DNA of 64,000 nt, taken from positions 2,356,001-2,420,000 of the forward strand of contig NZ_CP076024.1 of assembly GCF_022788635.1 (NCBI RefSeq). Reading direction: 5' to 3'. Shown here piece after piece: positions 39,670 through 49,707 of the stretch. The notes below the pieces were generated by a model. That model had not been told where the DNA came from, made no database searches, and saw nothing but the letters and a program-made list of their open reading frames with translations. The translations under genes and the position numbers were made by a program. The first letter of the stretch is position 1, and each line of letters opens with the position of its first letter. Source of the DNA: Methylobacter sp. S3L5C (GTDB taxonomy: Bacteria > Pseudomonadota > Gammaproteobacteria > Methylococcales > Methylomonadaceae).

Positions 39670-41691
39670 TTACGGCTCTATCGCTGTAACCTCAGGTTTT
39701 ATTTTTATAGGTAACAGCAATGAAGCTACTGCCATTTCAACAACAGGCAATTCAACTTTATTATCTTTTAACGCCCACCTGGCATATTGGTTGTTGAGTT
39801 TTCTATAGTTCAGGCTGGCACTGATAATTAACGGTCCTTTTACATCATCGGGTACTTTAAACGAATAGCTGGTTATATCCGTTCCACCGGAAGGGATGAT
39901 GCGTTTAAAGCTATCACCGACCATGTTAAACAGGTCGTGCCGCCATACGGCATTACCGGTTCTATCTATCGGGATCGATTTATAAAAATACGCAGTGTCT
40001 TCAACGTTGTTGTCTTGCTTCAGATAACCTGATTCATAAATCGTGTGCCCTTGCCCATCCTTCACCAAAAACTGTATCCATGCTTCATTAATATCGGTGG
40101 TACCGCCAGGAAAAGCATGTCCGACCTGGGCATTGGTCACTGCGACCTTAATATTAATCGTTTCTCCCAAATAAAAATAACCGGGCGCTTCGGTTGATTC
40201 GATCAGTTTAGGGTCAATAGGCTGATTACTCTCGGTGGCATCGGGTCGATTGGGACGATCAATAGTAATGCGCATCTGGTCTGCTCTTAAAAACCGGCGG
40301 ATACGCTCCAATTGAGCCTGGTTTTGAGTAACCCAGGGGATAGCGGTGTTGGCTCCGATAGTAAAGTGTGTTTTGATAAAGCCATCCTGGTTGGCAGAAG
40401 GGTCCTTTCCCAATTCAAGTGGGAAATGGCAATCCTGACAGCGTCGCTGCCTGCCATTGGCAAAGTTTTGACGGGTTTGTCCGGAATAGGGACTGTTTAA
40501 CCAGGCGGTATAGTCATCCTGCATTTTTACCCAGCCCCAGTTATTAAAATCCTTATCCATAAACTGGGCATGACAAGTCGCACAAAGTTCCGGCGTTGCC
40601 AATACCTGTCGGGCAAGATCGGCTTTATGCTGTTCAGGCTTTAGTCGTATTAGCAGGTTATGAATTAAGGTAGGCAAGGTTTGCTCTGAGCCTTCGAAAA
40701 GATAAGGTTCTGGCGGTTTAAAGCGGTAACTGGCTACGCCTTGAACATGTTCGACACGGTCGATACCATGGCAGCTCATGCAGCTTACACCCTCTTGCAG
40801 GTGCCCCGGTGTATCAAGCCTTCCGCCTTTGGTCAGTTGCCCGCTCAGTAAGGCGGTTGGTGCATGACAACCTTCGCAGTAACGAGTCGCGGCTATTCCT
40901 TTTTTTTCTGAGAGTAACTGGATATTGGTTTGATAGGTTTTATCAGAACCCGCCTGAGCATGGATTGAGGCTTTCCATTGTTGTGCAATTTCCAGATGGC
41001 AAGTTGCACAGCGTTCGGAATTCCCTAGCCGTTTTGCATCGAAGAATCCCCCGGTACTGGTTTCCGTTTGGCCAGGCCGGAAAGGTTGACTGCCGTAAGA
41101 ATAATCGTATGGTTCAATCGCTGAAACATCTTTAAATGCATTTTCTCTTATCTGATACAGGCCGGTTGCAAGCAGTACCAATAGGATACTGGCCAATACC
41201 AAACGTATGGTAATTTTGAACAAACCGCCTGATAACGACGGAAACCGGTTTGGCTCATTTTTTTTTCGTCGATCCGATAACGATAAAGTATGAAAGACAA
41301 TATGTAAGGCCAGTAAAATCAGTGTGATTGTCGCCAGCCAAATATGTCCTAAAAAAATCCAACGCAATGCTTCAGATTGACCTTCCATAGCAATGTAAAC
41401 GCCTGAACCGGCAAGTGCCAAAAATACCAATGCGGAAAATAGTCCTGAAAATGACAGCCACGGCCTTCGCAAGCCAAGAGTTCTGAGAAAATGAACCCAA
41501 ATATAGGGAACTAATAATAGTGTAACCAATATTCCCAACAAGAGATGAAGCAGGTAGGTCCATTGCTCAACTACGGAAAGACCTGGTAGAAACAGACTGA
41601 AATAACCGCTTATGACCAATGCAATAATCAGGGCTGCCAAGGGTTTAGCCAGATATCGTTCGACTTTTATTGGGTTGATTAGCTCGCTCAT
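39670..41691 (-). CDS. Membrane multihaem cytochrome c with b561-like N-terminal domain
   Basis: A 673-residue predicted electron-transfer protein. The N-terminus has five membrane segments (about 13-36, 43-69, 78-103, 108-134, 158-178) with paired histidines (His49, 115, 130, 134) that could hold b haems. The periplasmic part has five CxxCH haem c sites beginning at Cys228, 272, 304, 370 and 418. A beta-rich C-terminal domain (about 480-670) follows. I do not know a named family for the whole. It lies 29 bases after the FG-GAP/HEAT gene in one transcript, so the two probably work together at the envelope. Confidence 0.82.
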   Translation of the reverse strand: MSELINPIKVERYLAKPLAALIIALVISGYFSLFLPGLSVVEQWTYLLHLLLGILVTLLLVPYIWVHFLRTLGLRRPWLSFSGLFSALVFLALAGSGVYIAMEGQSEALRWIFLGHIWLATITLILLALHIVFHTLSLSDRRKKNEPNRFPSLSGGLFKITIRLVLASILLVLLATGLYQIRENAFKDVSAIEPYDYSYGSQPFRPGQTETSTGGFFDAKRLGNSERCATCHLEIAQQWKASIHAQAGSDKTYQTNIQLLSEKKGIAATRYCEGCHAPTALLSGQLTKGGRLDTPGHLQEGVSCMSCHGIDRVEHVQGVASYRFKPPEPYLFEGSEQTLPTLIHNLLIRLKPEQHKADLARQVLATPELCATCHAQFMDKDFNNWGWVKMQDDYTAWLNSPYSGQTRQNFANGRQRRCQDCHFPLELGKDPSANQDGFIKTHFTIGANTAIPWVTQNQAQLERIRRFLRADQMRITIDRPNRPDATESNQPIDPKLIESTEAPGYFYLGETINIKVAVTNAQVGHAFPGGTTDINEAWIQFLVKDGQGHTIYESGYLKQDNNVEDTAYFYKSIPIDRTGNAVWRHDLFNMVGDSFKRIIPSGGTDITSYSFKVPDDVKGPLIISASLNYRKLNNQYARWALKDNKVELPVVEMAVASLLLPIKIKPEVTAIEP

Positions 41692-41720
41692 GTGGCTATC
41701 CTTGTGTAACGTAATATTAG

Positions 41721-44700
41721 TTAACGATACAGAATTTCTTGAGCTTCAGGATGCCCCTGTCGTGTCATAAACTCAACAGCCTGAAAACGAACATCATTAT
41801 CTTCTGCTACATTGCCGGCTATTTTGTTGGCAAACTCAAGTAACGAATTTTCATTAAATGATAACAGCTTAAGTATCGCTGAATTTCGCAAGGGATCTTT
41901 TTTTGTCTGGACCAGGGTAAATAATGTATTAATAGCATCCTGATCAAAATCAATACCATATTGCTTTAAAACCGCTTGTCGTATGGTTATTGAATACACC
42001 GGGTTGTTTAGCAGTTTTAAGGCTACACGATGATGCTCTGGTGTATTTTTGGAAAACAAGATCATGGGGCAAAAATCTTGTAACTCAATATTTGCGCTGA
42101 AACATAGTTGTTCGAGATCGGTTAATTGCTGATTTAAAGGTTTGCCGGGTATTTTTCTAACGACTAAACCTTGATTAGATTTATTGTGTATATCGTGCTC
42201 TAAGTGTTTATTTTCAGTATCGGTTTGAGATAAAAAAACGCTGTTAAGCGCACTAATCAGTGTCGATAGTTCTGTTGGAAAACCCACTTTTGACCAACTT
42301 CGCAGCGCTATTGAGCGAAATTGGGGGTTGACAAGAATTTTTCTGTAGTCTTCTTTTGATAGCCTGTTTTTTTCATGTAACAACGCTTCAATTGCCCACT
42401 GATTGATCGATAGATCCTCATCTTGTAATGCCTTGTGCAAAATAGAGTTACGATCAGCAGGTTTTAGCGAAAGCACGGCTTGAAATGCCGATGCCCGTAT
42501 ACTTTCTTGCGATGATTGAGTTTGTCGACTTAACCAATCAATGCTGGCCTGATCTGTCATGTGTTGCCGGATAGCGATCCAGCGACCGGTTAAATTTGTG
42601 GATTTAGCTGTTGACTCTGTATTAGGTGAAAACTGGTCAAAAGCCCTATGGGCAAGCCCATTGAGTTGTTCAGCATCAAATAAGCCAACGTCATCTGCTT
42701 GATCCAGTAAATGTGCAAATACATCCAAACGTTTTTCTACCGGTATGGTGTCAAATATATCGTGTCCCATAAGGAAAGATTCAAGTGTTTTTAAAACAGT
42801 CTCATCGCCCAGCCGCTTTAGCGCAATAAAACTATCTGCAATAACCTGTGCTGACTGGATATCGTCTGACACCAACTGCCTCAGTTGTGGCAATGCTTTA
42901 GTTTGCCGAATTAATCCCAAAGTCCGCACCGCTTCTGCCCGTATAGATACATCAGTATCATTTAGATGATCAAGTAATGAATGCACACCACGAAAGCGTT
43001 CCGCATTAGCTAAAGCACGCGCAGCAGAAATTCGCACCTTTGGCTCAGTATCGTCAAGTAAACGGACCAGATACGGAACGGCAAGATATTTACGATTAAC
43101 CACGGCTTCTTCCTCTTGAAAGAAGAAGCCAAAGCAATCGGCAAGGGCAATTTTTACTGCCGGGTCTTTATGAGAGAACAACCTTAGCAGCCACCTAATG
43201 GCCGTTTCGTCTTCATAATGCTGCAAACCTTGTATTGCGGCAACAACATTGACAGTATCTTTATCCTCCAGGCCTTGAATCAGTATACTTAAGCCCTGAA
43301 ACGTATTTGTGCGAGACACTACTGCAATAACTTCGCGTCGAATCAGCGCATTATTATCTTTGGCAGCGATAATCAGTTCGGGAAAAATCTGTTCAGGATG
43401 CTCCGCTTGTCCAAGCATCCTGATATAGCGTGCGCGGATTTCGGCTTGTTCGACGCCAAGTTTTAAGCGCAAATGCTGACGTGGCGCATTAACCGCAGAA
43501 GTAACAGGCAGTTCATCAATTTTGTTGTTGTTTTCTTCGATCAGCCAATAACGATCTACCGATATTGATTTAACAGTCTGCTTGCGACCACTGGGCCAAT
43601 TGATAATAAGTTGGTCAATTTTATCTTCATCTCCCAGGCCGAAAATTATTCTTTTATCGCCGTCAGATAAAAAACCCTCGCCACTGACTACGGAACGGAT
43701 TTGTTTGCCATTGGCGGTAGTCAGTTGCACAACGGCTCCCACACCATCGCGGTTGGATTTTGTACCTGTTAGTTTCAGGCCTAACCAATGTTTTTTGGGT
43801 GACTCATTAACCAGATACTGGCCCAAATCGTTATTGTGAGCGATATAGAGATCAACATCGCCATCATTGTCAAAATCAGCAGACACACTTCCTCTCGCTG
43901 ATTGCATATCTTGCAGGGCAATACCGGCCGATGCGGTGACATCAGTAAAATATCCACTGCCAGTATTAAGTAAAAGTTGTTTGGGTTGTCCTTGACTGAC
44001 TTTGGCAGCATCCGGATCCGGCTCCAATTGACCTGCTGCAATAAAAACATCATTGAAACCATCATTGTTAAAGTCCTGAACAATCGATGTCCAGGCAGAA
44101 AGATTGAGAAATTGATTGCCACCAAGCCCCATTTCCCGTGCGTGGTCCTTATAATGCGCTAGCGAAGTGTTTTTACCGACTACCGCTGATTCCTGAATTA
44201 AAGCAACCGTGCTTTCTCCGGGTGTACTTGCCAGCACAAAATCAATGTAACCATCGTTATCCAAATCGCCTGAAGAAATACCCCGATTACCCAATGCAGA
44301 CCGTAGTCCCAATGCCTGACCGCCTGGCTCAAAGTGCTTTCCGTCACTATTAAGATAAGCCATATTGGAACCTGTCCCGCGATCATTGGTGACCAGCAGG
44401 TCAGGTAGCGCATCACCATTAATATCCTGACAACTAACATCCAGTGTCCGTCCATCCGAATTAATGACACCTGCCTGTGCGGCAATTTCTTTGAATTTTA
44501 GTCCCCCCAAATTCAGGTAAAGTTGATTGGGTTGCGCCGCATACAGGCTCGAATCAAAGGTATTTTTTTTATCTCCTGTAAACTGGCTATTTGCCTCAAA
44601 GGTTTTTTGGCCTTTTTTAAAATCAACAAAATTACCGATGTAAATATCCAGTAAGCCATCGCCATTAAAATCAGCGGCGGCTGCAGAGGTTGACCAAAAC

Positions 44701-45302
44701 TGACTGGTAAGGCCGCTTTCCATAGTGATATCAGTAAACGTTCCATCGCCCTTGTTTTTATAAAGTAATCGGCTTTCCTTGCCGGTTACCAACAGGTCTG
44801 CGTCACCGTCATTATCAAAATCGCCAGTCAAACAGCCCATGCCCCATATTTTTTTATGTAAACCACTTGCCGAGGTTGCCTCCCGAAATCCCTGGCCACT
44901 TTCGTTTAAAAACAGTGCATTTCCCTGAAATGACTGCCACCAATACTGTTGACCATAATAGCGGGTATGACCTGAGCCGTTAACCAGAAAAAGATCAATC
45001 CAGCCATCATTATTAAAATCAGCAGCACAAGCACCGGAACCCAGTGAATCATCAATGCCTGCCAACTGTTCATCGCCTTGCTGATGACTAAAATTGAGGC
45101 CTTTTTCCAACGTTCTATCAACAAAAATAACATTCAGTGGCTGCTTTTTTTTAATTAATTGATCGGAATCGATAGTTTTGGCGGCATAAGGAAAACCCAC
45201 AGGAATAAGTACTGGCGTTCTATAAATAATCAGGCCGATGATGGCTATAAAAAACACAAAAAAAAGTATTCCAAATTTATTGGCAATAAAAGTTGGCAAC
45301 AT
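41721..45302 (-). CDS. FG-GAP/ASPIC-UnbV protein with HEAT repeats
   Basis: An 1193-residue envelope protein. A single N-terminal membrane segment (about 10-29) anchors or exports it. Residues 60-510 hold seven FG-GAP/VCBS units with calcium-type loops such as DFNNDGWIDLF, DFDNDGDADLL and DFNGDGLLDIY, predicted to form a beta-propeller. Residues about 515-595 are an ASPIC/UnbV domain (NRDGVGAVVQL, IINWPSGRKQ). Residues about 620-1190 are HEAT-like repeats. The order resembles CRTAC-type proteins fused to a HEAT solenoid. It is first in a two-gene leftward operon with the multihaem cytochrome. Its substrate or partner is unknown; a scaffold role is inference. Confidence 0.85.
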   Translation of the reverse strand: MLPTFIANKFGILFFVFFIAIIGLIIYRTPVLIPVGFPYAAKTIDSDQLIKKKQPLNVIFVDRTLEKGLNFSHQQGDEQLAGIDDSLGSGACAADFNNDGWIDLFLVNGSGHTRYYGQQYWWQSFQGNALFLNESGQGFREATSASGLHKKIWGMGCLTGDFDNDGDADLLVTGKESRLLYKNKGDGTFTDITMESGLTSQFWSTSAAAADFNGDGLLDIYIGNFVDFKKGQKTFEANSQFTGDKKNTFDSSLYAAQPNQLYLNLGGLKFKEIAAQAGVINSDGRTLDVSCQDINGDALPDLLVTNDRGTGSNMAYLNSDGKHFEPGGQALGLRSALGNRGISSGDLDNDGYIDFVLASTPGESTVALIQESAVVGKNTSLAHYKDHAREMGLGGNQFLNLSAWTSIVQDFNNDGFNDVFIAAGQLEPDPDAAKVSQGQPKQLLLNTGSGYFTDVTASAGIALQDMQSARGSVSADFDNDGDVDLYIAHNNDLGQYLVNESPKKHWLGLKLTGTKSNRDGVGAVVQLTTANGKQIRSVVSGEGFLSDGDKRIIFGLGDEDKIDQLIINWPSGRKQTVKSISVDRYWLIEENNNKIDELPVTSAVNAPRQHLRLKLGVEQAEIRARYIRMLGQAEHPEQIFPELIIAAKDNNALIRREVIAVVSRTNTFQGLSILIQGLEDKDTVNVVAAIQGLQHYEDETAIRWLLRLFSHKDPAVKIALADCFGFFFQEEEAVVNRKYLAVPYLVRLLDDTEPKVRISAARALANAERFRGVHSLLDHLNDTDVSIRAEAVRTLGLIRQTKALPQLRQLVSDDIQSAQVIADSFIALKRLGDETVLKTLESFLMGHDIFDTIPVEKRLDVFAHLLDQADDVGLFDAEQLNGLAHRAFDQFSPNTESTAKSTNLTGRWIAIRQHMTDQASIDWLSRQTQSSQESIRASAFQAVLSLKPADRNSILHKALQDEDLSINQWAIEALLHEKNRLSKEDYRKILVNPQFRSIALRSWSKVGFPTELSTLISALNSVFLSQTDTENKHLEHDIHNKSNQGLVVRKIPGKPLNQQLTDLEQLCFSANIELQDFCPMILFSKNTPEHHRVALKLLNNPVYSITIRQAVLKQYGIDFDQDAINTLFTLVQTKKDPLRNSAILKLLSFNENSLLEFANKIAGNVAEDNDVRFQAVEFMTRQGHPEAQEILYR

Positions 45303-45360
45303 AATTTATGTCCCTAATGAAAAATTTATCTGAATTGACAGGAAACTTCATTTTTATTTA

Positions 45361-45399
45361 GGCGATATCCAAGAATGAATATACCCAAGTGGTGCAAGA
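45361..45399 (+). repeat. Dispersed repeat, family 2, partial copy
   Basis: GGCGATATCCAAGAATGAAT and the following bases match the minus-strand end of the element at 20068-20209, where the same segment reads GGTGATATCCAAGAATAAAT. The match continues through CCCAA and GCAAGA. It lies between dinB and the FG-GAP gene. Confidence 0.55.
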
Positions 45400-45436
45400 T
45401 AGCCGGACTTGTGTAAATAGAGCCGTTCCCGGTAAG

Positions 45437-46519
45437 TTAATAATCCCTGAATAAATCGGTTTGCTGAAAACGAATACCGGTCTGCTTATTTTCCAGTGAA
45501 GACAGCGTAATACCTAATAACCTGACACTGCTTTTACCAATATCGGTATTTTTTATTAATTCTTCCAGAAGCCCGTCGGCTTTAGTTATCATATATGACA
45601 AGGTTCGACTGCGGGTAATCTGAACAAAGTTGTGATACTTTATTTTTACAGTCAGTGTGTATGCTACCAGTTGTTTGTCGGCGGCTCTTTGTAATGCTTT
45701 CTCTAACAACTCTTGTAAGTATCCGAGAATTTCTTGCCTGGATGTTATATCCTGCTGAAAAGTAGTTTCCACTCCTACGGATTTTGTGGTTCTGTTGCCA
45801 TTGACTGGGCGATGGTCGATGCCCCGACAAATATGGTAATAATGTGCGGCCGATTTGCCAAAATGCTGTTGCAGGGAGAGTAACGATAACCGCCGTAAAT
45901 CCTTGCCTGTTTTTATACCGAGTGCCTGCATTTTACCGGCCGTTACCTTGCCAATACCGTGAAATTTACTGACCGATAGCTTTTCGGCAAACTCGGGTCC
46001 TTGCTGTGGGGTAATTAAATAAAAACCATCCGGTTTATCCATATCCGAAGCCAGTTTGGCCAGAAATTTATTATAAGACACACCTGCCGAGGCAATCAGT
46101 CCAACGTCCTGTTTTATTTTTTCTTTAACAGCTTTGGCAATCAAGGTTGCAGAACCTTGGAGTACACTGGCGTTACTGACATCCAGATAAGCTTCATCCA
46201 GTGACAGCGGTTCAACCAATTCTGAGTAATCGGCAAAGATTTTCCGGATTTGTACGGATGCCTCTTTATAAGCATCATAATGCGGCTTAATAAAAATAGC
46301 GTCAGGACAAAGTTGGTAGGCACGCGCTGAAGGCATCGCGGAATGAATGCCGTAGCGCCGCGCTTCGTAACTACAGGTTGCCACCACGCCGCGAGCATCA
46401 GGGCTGCCGCCAACGATAATAGGCCGGTTACGATAGGCCGGGCAATCACGTTGTTCGACAGCAGCAAAAAATGCGTCCATATCGATATGAATAATCTTGC
46501 GGTGATGTTCTTGCGTCAT
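45437..46519 (-). CDS. dinB: DNA polymerase IV
   Basis: A Y-family translesion polymerase. The protein from ATG 46519 has 360 residues. Catalytic motifs are HIDMDAFFAAVEQRD at the N-terminus and SLDEAYLDVS near 103. Between them YEARRYGIHSAMPSARA matches DinB. A little-finger domain follows. The open frame extends eight codons further upstream, but MTQEHHRKIIHIDMDAFF is the usual opening. No LexA box was recognised upstream. Confidence 0.95.
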   Translation of the reverse strand: MTQEHHRKIIHIDMDAFFAAVEQRDCPAYRNRPIIVGGSPDARGVVATCSYEARRYGIHSAMPSARAYQLCPDAIFIKPHYDAYKEASVQIRKIFADYSELVEPLSLDEAYLDVSNASVLQGSATLIAKAVKEKIKQDVGLIASAGVSYNKFLAKLASDMDKPDGFYLITPQQGPEFAEKLSVSKFHGIGKVTAGKMQALGIKTGKDLRRLSLLSLQQHFGKSAAHYYHICRGIDHRPVNGNRTTKSVGVETTFQQDITSRQEILGYLQELLEKALQRAADKQLVAYTLTVKIKYHNFVQITRSRTLSYMITKADGLLEELIKNTDIGKSSVRLLGITLSSLENKQTGIRFQQTDLFRDY

Positions 46520-46612
46520 GAATAGTCGCTGCGATCCGATCAAATTTTATTGTTTAATGCCGTGATTTTATCGTACCACACAAAACTGCCATTCCTTGGT
46601 TGCCGGATCAAG

Positions 46613-49534
46613 TTACTGCCGTTTAGTATCTTGACTATTGATAAGTGGCTCGGTATAGGTACATGAAGATGCTATATCTTTACGATAATTGGTACAGCCC
46701 CAGAATTGGCCGTAACGGCCTTTACGCAAACTTAAGGCATTGTTACATTTTGGACAAAGGGGTTCCGTATAGTCACAGCGCTTATTTTCGCAGACGTTAA
46801 ACTTGCCTTTTATTTGCAAGCCACCGCCACACCATTGGCAGGCACGCTCGGTATGAGCGCATAGTGGATAATTGCTACAGCCGAAAAAACTGCCGTACTG
46901 ACTGTCTTTTGGAACCCTGTAGCCAGTTTGGCAGTGACTGCAGAGAATATCTGCTATCTTGTCTTGAAAGCCGTTGCCGGTAAATTCATCGATATTAACA
47001 GGGTAACGGTTATTGATCAGTTCCCTGACAAATGGTGAGGCATTATTACCATTTGTTATCAAATAAACATGATGTCTGGCCCGGGTCAACGCCACATAAA
47101 ACAAGCGCCGCTCCTCGGCGTTTTCGTAACCTTCGGCCTTGGGTAGTAACCATTCCAATAATGGGTGGACAGGCTTTTCAGACGGAAAACCGTGCTTGCC
47201 TTTGTCCAGACCCAATATCACCACATAATCGGCCTCTTTGCCTTTGGCGGCATGAGCAGTCATAAAATTAATCGTCAACTCTGGATACTGGCGTTTTAAC
47301 GCCGTAACATCCGGCTTTTTAAAATTAAAGCGCGCCAGTAGCAAGACGCTGGCAGGTTGGTTTGCATTGGTACTAATGGCAGTTAAAGCAGCTTGAATGC
47401 CGATGTTGTCTTGGTTGGTTTTAATCAAAGATACTGCATTATGTTTAATGCGGTGATGGCTGCGTAGCTGTTTTTTGATTTGGTCGGGATTTTGTGTAAC
47501 AAAGCGCGAAGCCAGATCACCAATTTTGTTGTTGAAACGAAAGGTCTTGTCGAGAACGCTGGTCGCCGTTGCGCCAAAATGGGTCTCGAAGTTTTTCGTC
47601 ATTGAAACATCACTACCGGTAAAGCGGTAAATCGATTGCCAGTCATCGCCGACACAAAACAGACTGCTTTCAGGCTGTTGCGCCATTAATGCTTTTAATA
47701 GCCGTGCCCGACTTGCGGAAATATCTTGAAACTCATCGACGAGTAGATAACGATACGGTGATTGATAGCATCCGGATTCAACGTAATCAATCGCCAAGCC
47801 AATCATATCTTCAAAATCAATGCTGGCGGCATCGCGTAATTGTTGCTGATAAGCTTCATAGACCGGCTCAAATAAATAGGCGGCTGCTCGCAGGCGCTCA
47901 TGGTCTTCATGCTGACTGGCCAATTCAACCAATTGTTTGATGTTGAGATTCGCGGCTTTAAATAAAGCCAGTATCTGCGCCATTAATTGACTAAACTCAG
48001 AAACCCGTCCCAGTTCTTTGAGTGTTGCCAATAACGTGTTTTGGGGCAGGGGATTAAATTGCACGCCTGCTGCCAGCAACTTTTCACTTAGCGTTATTGT
48101 CAGTCGACCTTGTTGTTTCAGGTAGCTGTAAGTTTCGATTAAGGATGTATGGTGTTTGTGGTGTAAGGCCCGTTTCCATTCCATGCTTTCCAGATAGCTT
48201 TTTTGATCGATAAACACCGGTGTTTGGTTGTGTTCATTAACGGCAAAGTGTTCAATATATATGCTATAGTCGGGCAGATAAAAGTCCGGCTGGTATGCTT
48301 TGTAGTCCGGCCCTGCTGTGTTAATCGCATAGTTGGCTTCGTATTGGTAGGTCACACCTTGTCGATAAAGAAAATTGGCGATCTCACATTCTTCGTAGCT
48401 TTTTACCAATTCGCCTTGTAGGGTACGAAGCTCGTTTTCCAGCAGGTAAGCGTTATAGGCAGCGACGCTGTTAAAGCTGAATGGGTTTTTGTAGGGATGC
48501 GTAAAATGCAAGAAGTAGTTAATCATCCGTGACTTGTAGCGATCGTCGTCAAGCAGTTGTTGAATCTGCCCATCAACAAAACTTACCCGCAGCAGGTCAT
48601 CCTCGGCCATTTTATCAATAAGCGGCACTTCGCCTTCAACCTGAGTGATGATATGTTTGCCAAGGCTATGAAAGGTTTTGACAGTCAGTTTGTCGATGCC
48701 CAATTTGTCTTTAATGCGCTGGTCCATTTCTTCGGCCGCTTTATTGGCATAGGCCAGCAGTAAAATCTGTGCTGGTTGTGCCAGACCGGCTTTGACTAAA
48801 TACCCGGCACGGCCGATCATGGTGCTGGTTTTTCCGGTGCCGGCACCGGCCAGAATCAGATTGTGCTGCTCATCAATCACACAGGCTTTACGCTGCTGTT
48901 CGGTCAGTGGATTACTTTCTACCTGATCAAAAAAAGTGCGGTATTGGCTGACTTGCTGTTTTACAAAAGCGTGGTTTAAAACGCTAATGTGCTGAAGGCC
49001 GGGTTCCAGGAGTGGACTTATTCGTTGATAATTTTGCAATGCTTCTTTAGTCAAATAATCAAGACAGTCTTTGCGTTTAAGGCTGTCAGATAAGAATTGA
49101 TGTTGGCTTAACCATTGCTCGGCAAGCGCTTGCCGAATATAATGTTTTCCGAAAAAAAGTGCTTCGGCTTCTTGCATGGCTTGTTGTAAAGCGGGTTCTA
49201 ATTGCTGATAAAAACCTTTAAAAGCGTTCGAAGTATGGTGATTAAGTGTGACCCGAAGTTGTTGTGACTTATTTTTGGCAACACCGCCAAAACGAAAAAT
49301 TTTTCCGTCTTCCTGGGTAATGATCAAGGTATCCCAGAACCAACCTGTTTTAACCGTCACCGGCAAGTTAATGGATAACAAAGGGAGGGGGTGTTCGCGG
49401 TTATTGGAAGCGCTGAATACTAAATTATCGTTACCGATACTGAAAGCAGGATAGGGGCTGTGTGTGGCAAACCGTCTGGCCCAATAATTGAGGCGGTAGC
49501 TTAATGGTTGAGGTTTTGTGGTATGGTCAGGCAT
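46613..49534 (-). CDS. HelD-like (helicase IV) UvrD-family helicase with insert and C-terminal zinc ribbons
   Basis: A 973-residue superfamily I helicase. Residues 1-205 are a HelD-like N-terminal domain. The Q-motif region is NPLTEQQRKACV and Walker A LAGAGTGKTSTM (about 228-239). Walker B is LLVDEFQDIS and motif VI VALTRARH. Residues about 395-480 are an insertion whose spacing of acidic residues (Glu399, Asp417 in QPDFYLP, Glu428 in IYIEHF, and a following WKR) recalls a PD-(D/E)xK nuclease. The C-terminus (about 870-973) has Cys-rich topoisomerase-type zinc ribbons. Escherichia coli HelD is 684 residues and lacks these additions. A role in DNA repair is inferred. Confidence 0.9.
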   Translation of the reverse strand: MPDHTTKPQPLSYRLNYWARRFATHSPYPAFSIGNDNLVFSASNNREHPLPLLSINLPVTVKTGWFWDTLIITQEDGKIFRFGGVAKNKSQQLRVTLNHHTSNAFKGFYQQLEPALQQAMQEAEALFFGKHYIRQALAEQWLSQHQFLSDSLKRKDCLDYLTKEALQNYQRISPLLEPGLQHISVLNHAFVKQQVSQYRTFFDQVESNPLTEQQRKACVIDEQHNLILAGAGTGKTSTMIGRAGYLVKAGLAQPAQILLLAYANKAAEEMDQRIKDKLGIDKLTVKTFHSLGKHIITQVEGEVPLIDKMAEDDLLRVSFVDGQIQQLLDDDRYKSRMINYFLHFTHPYKNPFSFNSVAAYNAYLLENELRTLQGELVKSYEECEIANFLYRQGVTYQYEANYAINTAGPDYKAYQPDFYLPDYSIYIEHFAVNEHNQTPVFIDQKSYLESMEWKRALHHKHHTSLIETYSYLKQQGRLTITLSEKLLAAGVQFNPLPQNTLLATLKELGRVSEFSQLMAQILALFKAANLNIKQLVELASQHEDHERLRAAAYLFEPVYEAYQQQLRDAASIDFEDMIGLAIDYVESGCYQSPYRYLLVDEFQDISASRARLLKALMAQQPESSLFCVGDDWQSIYRFTGSDVSMTKNFETHFGATATSVLDKTFRFNNKIGDLASRFVTQNPDQIKKQLRSHHRIKHNAVSLIKTNQDNIGIQAALTAISTNANQPASVLLLARFNFKKPDVTALKRQYPELTINFMTAHAAKGKEADYVVILGLDKGKHGFPSEKPVHPLLEWLLPKAEGYENAEERRLFYVALTRARHHVYLITNGNNASPFVRELINNRYPVNIDEFTGNGFQDKIADILCSHCQTGYRVPKDSQYGSFFGCSNYPLCAHTERACQWCGGGLQIKGKFNVCENKRCDYTEPLCPKCNNALSLRKGRYGQFWGCTNYRKDIASSCTYTEPLINSQDTKRQ

Positions 49535-49707
49535 AGGAATTTTGAAATTGGCTGCCTGATCAATGATATTTGCTTGTCAGGACTGTCGAGGCGGCTAATA
49601 AGGCAAGTCGATTTTATTTAGAACACTGTTTTCTGGCAAGTATAGCATGCAGGACTTATGTGCAAATGCTTGAAATAAAGTTATGGAACAGAATTTTATG
49701 GTCTATT

